From assembly GCF_964355755.1 (NCBI RefSeq), contig NC_092679.1, positions 2,542,001-2,606,000 of the forward strand: a stretch of 64,000 nucleotides of DNA, given 5' to 3'. Position 1 is the stretch's first letter. Each line of letters starts with the position of its first letter. The translations under genes and the position numbers were made by a program. Source of the DNA: Antedon mediterranea (taxonomy: Eukaryota; Echinodermata; Crinoidea; Comatulida; Antedonidae). Below the pieces are notes generated by a model that searched no databases, was not told where the DNA came from, and was given only the letters and a program-made list of their open reading frames with translations. Of the stretch, positions 13,235-27,600 are shown in pieces.

Positions 13235-15524
13235 AAGCAAAAATGGGTTATGTATCGCATACAAAATATACTACCGTACATATACAAACATAGAAAAATG
13301 ATATTTACCATTACAAATATCATATGGTAGACAACTCTCTATATTTGGTATCAATTTAATCATATTTTCCTCCTTTATAAATCAATAAGAATTTAAATAT
13401 AATGTCAATGTTAAACGAAATAAAAAAGTGATGACGAATGGTGGCAGTAATGAATTCCCGCACACGCAAATACGCTTTCAATCTGCGGCTAATTGATGTA
13501 GAATTGTTGCTGTACGATCGATTCAAAGAATTTCTAATACTGAAATCATGAAATCATAAAAAAAAACACCTCAGGGGTTATTTTTAAATTGAGATCGATT
13601 CTATACTTAATATGAATGTTGTATTATAAATATTTTTACTTTAGACATAATCAATTTTAAATACATCATTGTTCCAAGGTGAATATATACTATTGATGGT
13701 CTGTTGACTTGATATTATTAAGTAAAGCTTAAAACATCGATAATTTATTGTAAAAAATTAAATTACTTTGCATTTGTATCAACTTAATTTATTTAAATAA
13801 CCTACGGTAACAAAATGTGGTCAATTTGAATAAACATCATTAACTATAAAAAAATTAAATTATTTTGCAATTTCTAAATGCAAGTATCAACTTTAATTTA
13901 TTAACAGTAACATAAGCGTGGTCATTAAATATGTTGATTATTACAATAAAAATAAAGATTAAACATCATTCATGTAAACAAATTAAATTATTTTGCATTT
14001 TCTAAATCAATCATAATTCAAGTTATCAAATTATATTAGCTTAATTTAATGTATGTATGTGTATCCAAATATGGGCGTTTATACTTTAAAAATATATTCT
14101 ATGTGCTGTACCAATTCAAATGTATGTTTTACTATGAATAACAATTTAAAAAAGTTAAATGTCAAGAACATGGGTTTTACGGATTCCATTGAAAGTGTGT
14201 ATATATTATTACCAAGCTACGTGACATAGCAAGCGCTCCGCTCACCAGGACGCCGCCCACTTCTGATATTAATTTTAAAATGGAGCCCATCTCCTAGGGA
14301 CGCACTGTTTAACGGTCTGGCCTGCAGATATGATTTTCTTTATAAAAGTGTTTACATGACATGCTATGGAAAAAATCTCACAATATCAAAACTAAAATAG
14401 GAAAAATAAATAAAACAAACTTTGGTAAAGATACTGGTATTAATATCATTTTAATAGCTGGTTAGTGTAAGATGAGGTTCTTGCTTAAAGTGATACCCAT
14501 GGTGACAAAACAACAAGTGGTTCCCAAAAACAAACTATCACTTCCAAAATCAAAAATTGAAATAACTTTAAAAATACACGAGTCAATGAACTAAGTTTTT
14601 TTTCTTGCAAGAAATTAATTCAAATTTTACATAAAGTATTTATTTGCCTTTTATTAGTTATATACTAAAGGTAAGTAAAAGTGATACACACTGTTATACA
14701 TACTTATTTATTGTGTATTTATTATCATTATTATTATTGTTTGTTATTAATCTGTGTTTAGTATTTATCTGTGTATATTGAACAAATTAAGCAAGCAGAT
14801 AAACAAATTCACAACAGAGAATAGCAATTCAGCACTATTTTGCTTATCTATGACTAAAAAAAAATTTTTTTTTTTATGTTGTTACTTGGACTTTTTGCCA
14901 AATAATTATCGCTTTTTAGCGTTCTTGGCCTCAATTCAGGACTGGCATGTTCAAATAAATGATCACCGAGGGCTAAGCCATCAGGCCTAACAATCTAGAA
15001 CTAGAGCGGTTTAAACTAGATTAAGACAGATCATGCAACCTAGAAGAAAGTTATAAAAAATAAATAAATAAATAGTTCACCTAATAATGCCTAAGGATTC
15101 ATTGCATAATGCATGGCCTTTGCTGAAAACCCACTGAAAACAACAAACCTGAAAAAGAGATAAGACTTTCCACATGATTATTCATTTATATTGTCGCCTC
15201 AGGCTGATTAATACCCATTTTATATAGGCCTTTCTCACCTTATTGGAGGAGCACAAGTGCCCTCCTGTTGGGCTTGGCCAAGGGTGTTGCTAATAGGCGT
15301 GGCCTTGGCGAGTTGTTTTCCTGCCTATGGAGTGCTCATCAGGGGAACAAAAGCTTTGTAAAGTAACCCACCCAGGTTTTAATAGATTCTGGAGTCGTCT
15401 AAATTAGTGAACTTTGATAAATTAATCAGATTTTAAGAACACAACTGTACCACATTTGGTGATGAAATAACTTAATCAAATACTATTGCACTCTCCCAAC
15501 AGCAGACTCCCTGAAAACCAGAAA

Positions 15525-15700
15525 AACTCCACCAAAACCAGACTTTTTTTTTAGGTCCAAAGGGTTCAAAATTTCTTTTTACCATTAAAAACACATTCAG
15601 AAAACAGGAAAATCTCCCAAAACCAGACTTTTCTTCAGGCCCAAAAGATCCCAAATTTCTTTCTACCATTACAAACAAATTCAGAATACCAGACTTTCCA
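15525..15700. repeat. two-unit repeat related to a sequence in the kinase intron
   Basis: Two tandem units of about 85 bp share AAAACCAGACTTTT, AGGYCCAAA, ATTTCTTTYTACCATTA and ACATTCAGAA. A partial relative (CCCAAACCAGACTTTTCCTT) occurs at 46595-46625 inside a phosphagen-kinase intron, so this is a dispersed repeat. The flank GGTGTCCGGTATTGGGAGAG may belong to it. Confidence 0.65.
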
Positions 15701-16105
15701 GAAAACCAGACATATTTGGCTAGCTCAAGGTGTCCGGTATTGGGAGAGTTGACTGTACTATAACCTGAGCTGTTGTCTCACCTATAACATTGTTAAAAAC
15801 TATAATACGATTATCTATCCAAACCAGCGTCAATCATACTTTTAAACAATTATTATATTTGAACTACTACATGACAACCATTATGCCACTAATATCATTC
15901 ACTGTTTTATATGTTAACTATTAATAAACTAAAGGTTGTAAAGATCAACTCACATTACATATATATGTACAATCTATTGAATAATTAACACATTGCTGTT
16001 GATAAGCACAAGATATCTATGTATTGTGTAACTAAAATTGATTATATGTCTCCGTTTCTCTGTAGTGTGTGCTCACATGAAAACGATATTTGATAACCTT
16101 TGCTA

Positions 16106-16256
16106 AAGCTCTGTCTACACTATCAAACTAGTTTGACAAAGTGTGATGTTCCCAATTATGGTTGGTAGTGATATGCCCAAATACGGTTGTGATATGACAT
16201 CATCATGTCCATATATGAGCACATTATATGTTACATAAAATATGTAGACAGAGCTT
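16106..16256. mobile_element. palindromic MITE family 1, copy 4
   Basis: Well-preserved ends AAGCTCTGTCTACACTATCA and TATGTAGACAGAGCTT, with the ATATGACATCATCATGTCCA centre typical of the family. Lies in a probable Meis intron. Confidence 0.85.
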
Positions 16257-16563
16257 AAAGGCCAGGTAAGGGCCAAAAATTTCTATTGATCATATATTCA
16301 AATAATTATCGATCTATAGTTTCCCCTATGTTTCATAATTTGATTTCTGTTGTACAAATATTTTATTTATTATATGTACAATTAACAAACAAGATATTAT
16401 ATTTAAAATGTATGCCTGTATCCGAGCTTTAAGACTTATATATTCCCACATTAAATCCAGGCAACAACTGTAAACATATCTCACTTCTGTAGCATACACT
16501 CAACTCATTTGAAACACACAATCACCAGGGATATTTTATAGTACTCTATCCATAGCCTTGTAA

Positions 16564-16671
16564 CTACCACAGTGCCACACACTCGGATACCAATCCCACT
16601 CATCGATAAGCCCACAACTACCACAGTGCCACAAACTCGGATACCAATCCCACTCATCGATAAGCCCACAA
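16564..16671. repeat. 54-bp tandem duplication
   Basis: Two units of ACTACCACAGTGCCACANAC followed by TCGGATACCAATCCCACTCA and TCGATAAGCCCACA, differing at one base. Confidence 0.9.
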
Positions 16672-17182
16672 TACATACTACATTAAGTCCATCTTCACAT
16701 CCAACCCACTCATTTCATCTTTAAAAATTACAGCCTAGTAAATTATAATTGACATTCTATTTTTCCATAATAAAAGATTGAACATTATAATTATATTTTT
16801 CCAATGTTTGAGTATGAACAACATTGTCTCCTTTACCATATTTAGTTCATATAATATCTTTTCAAGTTCATCAAAGCAATGTGTGAATGCTTGTCTATTC
16901 AGAACAAAAAAATGAACGCAATGTGAACAAATGCTATCAACCATGGAAATATTTACAATACAAGAGGATGGCAAATAATAGTCATAATCTTTTATTCATT
17001 AATTTATTCGTAGCTCTTTTGTACTGAAAGGTGACGCTATGAAGTGTTAACTGATCCTCAGGGAATATTGTTATAATACATGCGAATTTATGAAATCTTA
17101 AAATGATGATTTACTGTCAATCAAGTTGTATAACATTTGGTTCTTAATTAAAGTTATTAGAATGCTACGTAAATAGTATTAG

Positions 17183-17600
17183 TTACCATAGTGGTAACAC
17201 AGAGGTACCATAGTGTTAACATAGTAGTACCATAGTGGTAACACAGTGGTACCATAGTGGTAACACAGTGGTACCATAGTGGTAACACAGAGGTACCATA
17301 GCAGTAACACAGTGGTACCATAGTGGTAACACAGTGGTACCATAGTGGTAACACAGAGGTACCATAGCGGTAGCACAGTGGTACCATAGTGGTAACACAG
17401 TGGTACCATAGTGGTAACACAGTGGTACCATAGTGGTAACACAGAGGTACCATAGTGGTAACACAGAGGTACCATAGAGGTAACACAGAGGTACCATAGC
17501 GGTAACACAGAGGTACCATAGTGGTAACACAGAGGTACCATAGAGGTAACACAGAGGTACCATAGCGGTAACACAGTGGTACCGTAGTGGTATGAACAGG
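17183..17600. repeat. 22-bp minisatellite, about 19 copies
   Basis: The unit reads GGTACCATAGTGGTAACA plus CAGT, with a GGTACC site in nearly every copy. Variants at the third position of the second GGT (AGTGGT, AGCGGT, AGAGGT) cycle in order T-A-C-T-A-C at about 17447-17575. That reveals a 66-bp higher-order unit there. The 22-bp unit has no stop on the minus strand in any frame, so three overlapping 150-165-codon frames appear; they are not genes. It lies about 1 kb beyond Meis exon 6. Confidence 0.95.
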
Positions 17601-18003
17601 TATAAATGGTAATGATGGAAGTAGTATACACAGCATATGTTAGTATTACACATTATGACAGCATAGCTTGAAAAAAGATATACTAAAATGGTTCTAAAAA
17701 GTATTAAAATCAAACTACTGTATTACTGTTATTGTTAATACAATTTATGAACAATATTAATTAGCAAATGGGCTAGTTTAAATGAGAGACTTATTTTTAC
17801 TACTGTAAATGGCTGAAGACTACAAAACAATCATCACAGTTAGTTAGTGAATATCTATACACATCTTCAAAACCAATAAGTATTGTAGTAATGTAAAAAC
17901 CAATAATTATGAAATTGGGGTAGTTTGCAGTATTTATCACAACACAGATTTGTTTACAATTAAAGATAGTATACTATAATGCTTTGCAGTAATATTTTGG
18001 GCC

Positions 18004-18042
18004 ATGTACGGCATACTGTACGGCATACTGTACGGCATACTG
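18004..18042. repeat. ACGGCATACTGT tandem repeat, 3 copies
   Basis: Three perfect 12-bp units, GTACGGCATACT each. Confidence 0.85.
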
Positions 18043-18531
18043 TACAAAGAGTCCCAAATAACATGCAACAGATCACTGCAAACTAAGGGGTACCTCAAAA
18101 AGTGTAATGAAACACTTCCTGATTGATGGATTTTTTTCGTTTATTAACCTTGATATGATAAAATATTATCTTGGCAAAAGAATATCATAAAAATGTGGCA
18201 GCATATGGTACCAATATGTATGTATTTCTGATAACCGAGAAGTCACAGATCAAAACATAATGCATAAATCAATACAGATTTCAATAGGAAGCTTTTGAAT
18301 TGCAACGACCTATGACCTACGCACTGATGAGACCTAGAAACCACCAAAACTGTGTCAAAGGAAGATTGACGAAGCACGACCTAACGTTCATGCATGCGCA
18401 CAATGAATTATCATGATTGAACTTGTTGCTAGACATTGATCGTTGCAAAATAAAAGCTCCCTAAAAAGAGTAAAATTACGCATTGGTACGTGTACACAAG
18501 TTAAAAGAAAAATTGAGTTTTTTCTACTTAC

Positions 18532-18693
18532 AGATTCAAGGAGTCTTGAGTCGGGATGATTACTATCGGTTGGCGATACTGCTCCGAGACTTTTGCCTAA
18601 TCCGTCTCGGTCATCTATAACAAGGTCTATCGGCATTTTACCTTTTAAACAGTTTATGTATCTGTGGCAGAAATTGTCGCACAGTTCATGAAC
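18532..18693 (-). CDS. Meis: Meis coding exon 6
   Basis: Acceptor TTTTTGTAG, donor GTAAGTAG. It encodes [19 protein letters not shown] and [10 protein letters not shown], then a divergent Ser/Asp-rich stretch ending SRLLES, 54 codons in all and phase 0. This closes the Pbx-interaction domain; the next exon would begin the Ser/Gly-rich linker before the homeodomain. Confidence 0.95.
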
Positions 18694-21600
18694 CTACAAA
18701 AAAAAAAAAATCAGTATGATATCTGAAATTCTTAGAATGATTGCCAACACATATTGAGTAGGTAACATGAGGTAGAATGGTAGCAAGAGGGGTGTCAAAG
18801 TGTACAGTAGCAAAAGATTGTTATGTGGTTTTAATATTACTTAGACAACTTTTTTTCAGTTTAAAACTAACATAATCAACACAATATTCAGCATTTTTAA
18901 ATACACAATGGCCTGATTTCCCATAAAAAATATACAATACAAGCAGGAAAGCATCAAATCTAAAACAACAACTGTTTTCTTACTAAGAGTAAGACTATAA
19001 CAATACATATTTTTATCAAAAAACTTTAAAAGCCTCATAAAAATACTAAATTTCATTATTTACTGCACATACCACTAAACTATATAGAAAACAATTTAGT
19101 ACAATATTATAAATATCTATTAGACAAGAAAAAAGCATACCACTGAGGAGGTGTCTATTCCGTTCGATGCCATCAAATAGAATGATGCGACTAACTAACT
19201 ATCAATTAATTGTCGAAACAACGATCGCGGTATACATAATACATTTTACAATCTTAATTCATTTTAAGCAGTAGAAAATTAACAAGCTTGTCCTCCAATT
19301 ATTAAGAAGTATATGTAAGTGTTAACATGTTTAGAATGGGAGACAATTGCCAGGCCGTTGAAGTAGTCTTGGTTGTTGATGAAACTGCAGGTGCAGGCAT
19401 GCTTACCATTTAAACAGTAATTGTTGTTCCTGACAAGGAGGTAATCTGTTGCACAGTGTATAAAAGGGATGTTATTTTACAGTAATTATTCGTAACAAGA
19501 AACATTTATTTGGGAAGCTAGTACTTTGACGGACATCGTAGCATCTGAATGTTTTTGACAGCTCGTTTAATTGAAAAGCGTACTTTAATCATTGTTTCCT
19601 TCAGTTTCTACGTCGAAGAAAGATAATCCACCAACTAATACAGCGTAATCAAGAAAATAGCCATGTCAGCGTGGATGAGGCGTGCAGAGCCACGAGCTCT
19701 TTTTGACTTCCTTGCGGTAATTAAGGGATCTTTAGATTAGGAATAGACCCACGAGATTTCACAACGTAGTAACAACTTAATTATCTCAAGAAAATTCCTT
19801 TACTTTCTCAGGAAAATTTGACAGTAAACCTTTAATTGACTCAAAGCATATATCTCTATTAATTTCATATTTTTGAACCCGAGAGAGTTTATAATTTGAC
19901 TTATTATGAAGTTTGTTCGCTTAAGCACTGAGGGGAAAAATATTAGACGAAGATACTAAACACACTGCGTTGTTTAGTTTGAACACGGCGACTGTTTTTC
20001 TTCTTCTTCACACATGTATCTTCTCAATATACGACAAATTCATTACCGTGGTATGTGTAATTGGTCAATTTAAGTTAAATATGAGCAATTAACGATAATA
20101 AACATAATTATTTCGCATCATTTATCATCAGTAGTAAGCAAGCTAACCAAGTAAATGCCATATTGCTTTAATATCATCCACAATTGTTAACAATCAATTG
20201 GCAAGGAGAAATTAAGATACATTGCTGTAGCTGCACAATCTAGCTTCTAAAGGTAATCGTACACTCATTTCAAATAATGTATGCACAAGTTAATGTGTAT
20301 GCACACGTGAACTTTGACCTCTGTCACAACCGAGAGTAAACATAACGATAAATGTGTTGCTTGGAATCTAATGTATACTCAATTAACAAGATTCAGAAAT
20401 GATATGTACCCTATGGAACGCAAAGTGAAAGGTTCACTAAAGATGTTGTATCTTAATGTGAGCGATTGAACATCAGAAAAAATAATAAATTGCGGGGGTA
20501 GGACAAATTCACAAATGAACATATTCATTTCTCTTTATTTTACTGTACTGTAGATATTTTGGAAAATACCAAATGAATACAGAAAATTGTATATGGTTTT
20601 TAATGTAAATTTAAATTGCATGCTATTTTCAATATTTATTATAATATCTAATCTAAAATATTTTTTAATTTAAAATTTCTGATATTGACAGGTTCAACTG
20701 AATGATGATGAATCTCAATGAGTTTCCAATTACTTTTTTTAAATAATACTGTAATGATGAATAAATGTAAAAGATATTACTTATGTATATCGTAGTATAA
20801 TGTATATTGTCTAGTGTTGAAACACTGACTTTTAACACTGACTTAACACAGATCTAAACACTGACTTGACAAAGACCTAGACACTCGACTTAAGTTAGTG
20901 TTTAGTCCACAGACCTAAACATTGACTTAACACCGACTCAAACACTGGTTGACTAAAACACTAACTTAACAAAGACTTACTGTAAACACTGACTCAAATG
21001 TTGATTGGCTAAAACACTGATAAAACACCAAGTTAAACACAAACTTAAACACTGACTGAAGAAAGAAACATTTGACTTAAAAACCCGAGTTAAACACTGC
21101 CTTAAACACTGACTTAAACACAGAGTTAAACAAAGGACACTAACAAATATTATTCCATTACAAAAGCATTCAAGATTGACATTATCATATTTTTCATCAA
21201 TGTTGAACATCAAGCTGTCTATCGATGCATATAATTTCACGATTTTCTTAACAACTGTAACTCTAAACTATACCTATTCATTTCGACACAAAACGTTTGT
21301 TAAAGAAGTGCGATACTATCCCTACTCCGTCGACACATGATTAGGTCGACACAATACTGAAGCCGAAACACCAGAAGTGATTTGCCTCAAATGAGAAAGT
21401 TTAACAGTAACAAGTAATAAACGCATATATTGGTATTAATAACAACAGCAATGTCAATGAAAAGGTGATTTCAAAGGCTTTCCACATAATGGTACTGCAC
21501 TAATAAACCCATGGCTTTGTGACGACTCTGTATCATGATACGATTTTAATAAAGCATGGCTTTGTGGCCGATGGCGGGTGAAGGCAAAGAGGAAACCAGA

Positions 21601-24600
21601 TCTGCCACTATTAGCAGGACAATCCATGACTTTGTGCATAATTGACTGGAAAACTGTGTAAAATACTCATTGAACCAGACTGAACTTTGCTAGCTTCTAG
21701 ACAATGCCATGCTTTTTCCACAACACAAGTTAATTTTAAGTATAAGTTTACCTAATGTAATGGAGCGGCGATATTAATCAATCATTTTAACATCAATGTT
21801 GAGAATGAATCATTAATATTTATTATTGAACTTTAATCAATGAGAAAGTGCAAGTAAATACTGCAATTTATATTTAGACAAGAATGTTTTTTTCCCTCCA
21901 ATCTTGGAGTAGGGATTTTATTGGGCTTTAGCAGTTCAGTACAGAACCCTGGTGATACTAGATTTGAACTTGTCACCATGGTGAGTTAGGTAATCTGCGT
22001 AAAACACAATAGACATGCATGTTGAAATCCATGCACACAAATGCTATAGGACGTTTAGATGGGCAGTTTACAGTTTTTAATATTGGATGAACCTATTCAT
22101 ATTATTTTAAATGGTGAATGTTAAGTTAAATATTAAACATCATAGCAATTTAAATGTTACTGATATACCTACCTTTTCTAACTCTAACAGATGAAACCTT
22201 AGCACTTGAATGGATTGTATCATCTAGAAAAGAGAAAAATAAATAAATAATGAATAATAACAATGATAATTATTAAAATTTTTACATATATTTATAATAA
22301 TGATCATAATGTACTGTATATAAAGATTAAATTAAATAAACCATATTGAATAATTTTTTTTCTTATATTTGTTTTACTAAATTTTGATATTTGCATACAA
22401 CATAATTTACAAATAATAATTAAGAAGATTACAATATTCTTAATTCTTCACATTTTTTTTTTCTTACTTGTTTTCATTTTATTAGGTGTTTTTTGTAATT
22501 TTATAATAAAGGGACCACCTCAGTGGGTGTCACGAAAGCTCAGACCACGAAAGCTCAGACCCCCTAAGACCTAAGATCACTAAAGCTAAGACCCAACACC
22601 TAAGATTACAAATATTTATCTTTCGCACCTGCCTTGTATTTTAACTCCCAACATTTATTCTGAATACCACACCTTAGAATTGGCACTTTCATGAAAAAGA
22701 ATCACATAAAAAGTAACAAATACATTTTTAAATTGATGATTTTACAGACGTTTTTCTCGCACACAAAATGACTAGCCTACACAGTACAGTAGGCCTACCC
22801 CATGGGCCATGTTCAATGTTTTTGTTTCTATGGAACGTCAAAAGAGCAAAAATTATATAGAGGGCTGAAAACTCTGTGGAGTCCATCTACAGTGTGGATG
22901 GAACAATGTAAAATTAAAATTGTAATGATAATAGTATAATCATGCAAGTACGAAGAAATAAATACTGGCAAATAAATTTTAACTTAAAAGGTTTTTTGTT
23001 TCGTTTTCTTTCTGTTTTTATACTTGTACTATTATTGTTGCTCTTTTGGCGCTCCATAGAAACAAAAACATTGAGCGGGGAGCTCGAGGAGTTACATTAC
23101 AGTATACAAAGAAACACGCCTGTAAAATCATCAATTTAAAGGATTTATTTATTTGTTATGTGTTTCTCCTTCTGAAAGTACTTATAAGTCCTAATTTTAA
23201 AGTGTGGTGTTCAGGATAAAGTTAGTCAACAAATTATTTGGAGTCAAAATACAAGAAAGGCAGGTGCGTAAGAAAAACATCCTCTGAAGCAACACAATGG
23301 AGTAAATATATACCAACAAACAACCCGTCAAGTTTGTTTGTTGTAAAGAAAAAATATACATTTACTCAACGGGCGAAAATAATGTGAGTTTATCTATGTT
23401 TTGCGGTAGTATTAAATTATATTTATGGTAATAAATGAAACCTACTGTGTTTAAAATTATGTATGGATAAACAAGTATTGTTTTTAAGCTGTAGTATATC
23501 TTAGTATTTGTAATCTTAGGTGTTGGGTCTTAGCTTTCGTGATCTTAGGTCTTAGGGGGTCTGAGCTTTCGTGGTCTGAGCTTTCGTGACACCCCCACCT
23601 CAGTGGCAGGAGAGGTCACTCTTAAAAAGTGATGAAATAAAAAAAAAAATATAATTGTGACCCTTTTGCAGACAAGTGTGATGGAACAAGAATAGAGACA
23701 AATTTACACCGCACAGTTTGCGTATAAGTATGCGCTCACAATAAATCACACTTACAACACACACAGTAATAAGCTTTCACTCGCTCAACAATTCATTATT
23801 TTATGCCGTCTTTAAAAACGCTAACACGAATAAAGATTAGACATGGAGAATATTCACAAAGAAATTAAAAATAAGTATGCCTAGAGGCCACATGGATACT
23901 GATATATGCACTTGGTATATGAATGAGACAGATTACTAAAACTGGGTGTATTACTAAGTCCTGGATTTATTGTTGCAATGGATAAGCCTATGGTACCCCA
24001 TGAACCGGAACCATAAAAAAAAAAATTACATTCCAGATAATATGTATTTTGAATTATAACAAAACTCAGAAATACAGTGTTAATTTTAAATGCTTACTAC
24101 ATCTTTCATACTACTAATTAGTAAAAACATTTTCCTCTGGTTTCGATTAGTATATTGATAATAATAATATGTAATTACTATATATCTACTGCTGTTTTTA
24201 TTATGAATGTTTTCAGCTTTTGTGGTAGTTATAATTTTTATAAATATAATGTAAAATTTTATTTAAAAAATTAATATCTAAATCTAATTAACAAAACAAA
24301 AAATAATATCTTGGATTTATCAGGCACTTGTGAAACCTCTACGCGTAGTATATATTATTTAATTACCCCAGTCATTGGATCAAACATGTATGGAAACAAA
24401 CTCCCATAACTATTGCAGCAGCTACTGTAGTAATCTGTGTAGATAATGTGGACACTGTAATTGTTGGAACAGTACAATACTATTATAAGGCCTGAGCTCA
24501 GTTACTGGACACCGGAAAGGATTTGAACCTACTAAACCTTGTACAAGGTTCAACGCACAGACCGTGACTACCACCACTAGTTGCCAATTGATTTTAATGC

Positions 24601-27600
24601 GATCAGTAAGTTGTACAGTCGATTAGGATTATCGTGAAATCATAGATGAAATAGGGAAACTTGAGATGTAATAGGCCAGGCCAGAATGAGTTGAGAGAAT
24701 GTGTTTACTTTTTAATCTACTCAGATACATGGAACATCGCAAGCCTACTTAGTGGCTAGCCTACAGCTATTGTTTGTAACATAAACAACTGAGTGTTTAT
24801 ATCTTTCTGCTTCTTTTGTGATGGTGTATAGACGTTGTTTACACTAGGTTTGTCAGAGCTATTGATAGTAGCAAGTTGATTAAAGGCATGGAGGTACTGA
24901 AAACAAATATATTGTGTGATTTCACTTGTTCTATTTGTATACTCTATAAACATTGCCAAAGATCGATTATTTATGAAAACACTGTAAGTTAACCTACTTC
25001 TGTAGATATAAGAAAGTCACAACAATCAAATAAAAAGAAAATTAAAAAATCAGTGTCTGAAAAAATTCTACAAATTATGGAATTAAATATTGGAAAAAAT
25101 TACTCCTCTCTAAATTTAAATTCACTCAATATTTTGTTTAACTGTTAAATTAACCTAAGCATTACAAAATTATATCTACTATATTAAATAAATTAAAAGG
25201 AGAGGGGAAGGGTGGTTTAGTACTCTGGTACTGTAGGGTAAGCTATGTCTACACTATTAGTCACTACTAGTTTGATAAAAAAGTGTGATGTGCCCAAATA
25301 TGGTAGTGATATTCCTAAATATGGTTCATACTGGCACATCACATAATGTTTGATAGTGTAGACAGAGCTTTACAGTTTGATCTAGGTTCACTGTTTATTG
25401 TAATATTTCCTCCATGGTTCATGTTTTTCTTTTTTTCCTCTATCACTTTTTGTTTGTTTTGTGTACTGTACAGTACATATCTTATCTTTTATGTATCCAA
25501 ATAAATAATTGTATATTGTTCATTACTTAAAAATGTATGTCATATTCACAAAGCAAAAAGTATTTTGGTTTATCCACGTATTTTGAAAGCGCTAAATGTT
25601 GACGTCGTTTCTTACGGAATAATTATATGGTAATTGTATTTTTCTGTCCATTACATATCGATTCTAAACACGAGGTTTTTGACATTCGGATATCCTGCAG
25701 AATGCGTTACAAGATGACATTTACAAAATTAAAATAAAATTTTGAAATGATTATTATTACTTACCAAGCTGTCGAGTTCTTCGTTGCTTGAAAAATATTG
25801 CTTATCTCCCCGAGCCTAAGAAAAAAAGACCCCCAAAAATAGATCGTTAATAAGCTTATCATCAGTAAACTGTTAAATGTGACAATCCAACCATTTATGT
25901 AAGTATATACTCAATGTTAGCAGTTAACAAATGTTATAGCATGTTGATGGCATGCTTTTCAAAAGTGAAATGAGTAACGCGCCATAATATTGTCAAAAAT
26001 TAATACTGTATATATATATATCAAAATTATGCTAGAATCAAAAGATGAATGACATTCTTTTGGTTCCAGCAGGAATAATATCGTAAATAATAGATGTAGT
26101 ATAATTTCTCATCTCCCTAACCCTACCCCACAGAAGAAAACTTCACAAAAATTACAATGCTTTAGTCCTAAAATAAGGCCCCATAAAAAAATTATTATTT
26201 TATCACGCTATCCCCAGTTCAAAACTGATGAGGAAGGGAGGTTTTTTTGTTTTTTTTTAAATTCCTACCCCAGTGTTTTGCTGGTCAGTCTTGCCAATTT
26301 CTAAAAATAGAAATGTCACTAAAAGACTGTCTACTGCCGCTTTTTATTGAGTTCTAAGATTTATTATGTCGACGGCCTACAATTTGTGTATATACTGTAT
26401 ATATATTTTTTAGTATCTTCACCCAGATACAATGTGACCCATTTATAAAAATTAACAAACAAATTCTAATAATTTTTCTGCGGTAATAATAAATAATTTC
26501 TTGCAATGCTACAGACGTGTTGCCTGTGGCCTAATTTGGCCATTACAGCAAGAGTGCGTTACTCTCACATGCAAGGTTACGCAAACGGTCTTTGTTCTTC
26601 AAATTGGTCCTGGGTCTCCAAAGATTCTTATCATCATTAAAATTATGACCTAAAGTATTATAGAATTTATTCATTAAGCTATACAAACAGATACAGGAAG
26701 TTCTTTGTCTATAATTGGGTACTTATTAAGGATTTTAAAAGATATAAATACATACTATGGATTTAGCAGTAAAGAGGATTTTAATAACCTATTATTAGTT
26801 GTTCAAGTTACAGAACAACATCTAGTTGTTGAAATTACAGAACAACATCTAATGTACAACAGAACAACATTTAAATGTAGTTAAAAAACATGGAATAATT
26901 TAATTAACCAATTTAAATAATAGCAAATCAATTCATCATTCACCGATTTTTAAATTGTAATTATTGAATAATTGTATTTCCAGAAACAAACAACATTTAC
27001 AATTTTACTTATTTAATAAAACTTAAGTTTAAAAAAGTATTTCAATTCAATTCATTTTTTAATTCGGAAATTCACATGGTCGTTACAAAGAGAACAAAAA
27101 TGTTAGTTAAAACGAATAAGTATAGATATATTATATATATTTTACTACTGTATATCACAAACTGAATGCCATTCCAAGTTAAACTAAATTTACTTGGAAT
27201 GTATTAATTGTACCTAAACAGAACAACATCTAAATGTAGTTAAAAAAACAAATTAATTAATTAACAATTAAATAATAGCAAATGAATTTGACATCAGTTG
27301 CTTTTTAAATTGTAATGTAATTGTAATTATTAAATAATAATTGTGCATGCATAGAGTCTACCTCTATTTTTATACCTAGACGAACATCTAAATGTAGTTA
27401 AAAAACAAATAATTTTATTAACCAATTGGATTAATATAATAGCAAATCAATAACTCTAATTTTAAATTGTAATTATTGAATAATATTAAGTGTGCCTACA
27501 TAGAGTCTACAGTATCTGTATTTTTAATTAATCTATTCTCTATTTCTATTTTTAATTCATCTATTATTCCCAAATGATTGAATTTCTTCAAGAATTAATT

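Larger units (their letters stand above)
1731..18531. other. non-coding, probable large Meis intron downstream of exon 6
   Basis: Apart from the repeats listed, there is only A+T-rich sequence with scattered short frames that lack codon-like composition. No homeodomain exon (WFINARRR or the KKRGIFPK block) could be read on either strand. Patches at 8240-8480, 9480-9960 and 11880-12010 are more balanced in composition; the last contains paired GCAGCAGG/CCTGCTGC segments. Confidence 0.6.
22224..25764. other. Meis intron between exons 5 and 4
   Basis: 3.5 kb. Contains the 1069-bp foldback element and one family 1 MITE; otherwise A+T-rich with nothing recognisable. Confidence 0.75.

Noticed and set aside
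17157-17713. Three overlapping minus-strand frames of 150-165 codons rich in Cys, Tyr, Trp and Val
   Set aside because: They are all translations of the 22-bp minisatellite, which lacks stops in every minus-strand frame. No splice context or non-repeat coding sequence.
1-18531. Meis homeodomain exons
   Set aside because: I looked for the KKRGIFPK, MRAWLFQHLTHPYP and WFINARRR codon patterns on the minus strand and found none. They probably lie beyond the left edge.
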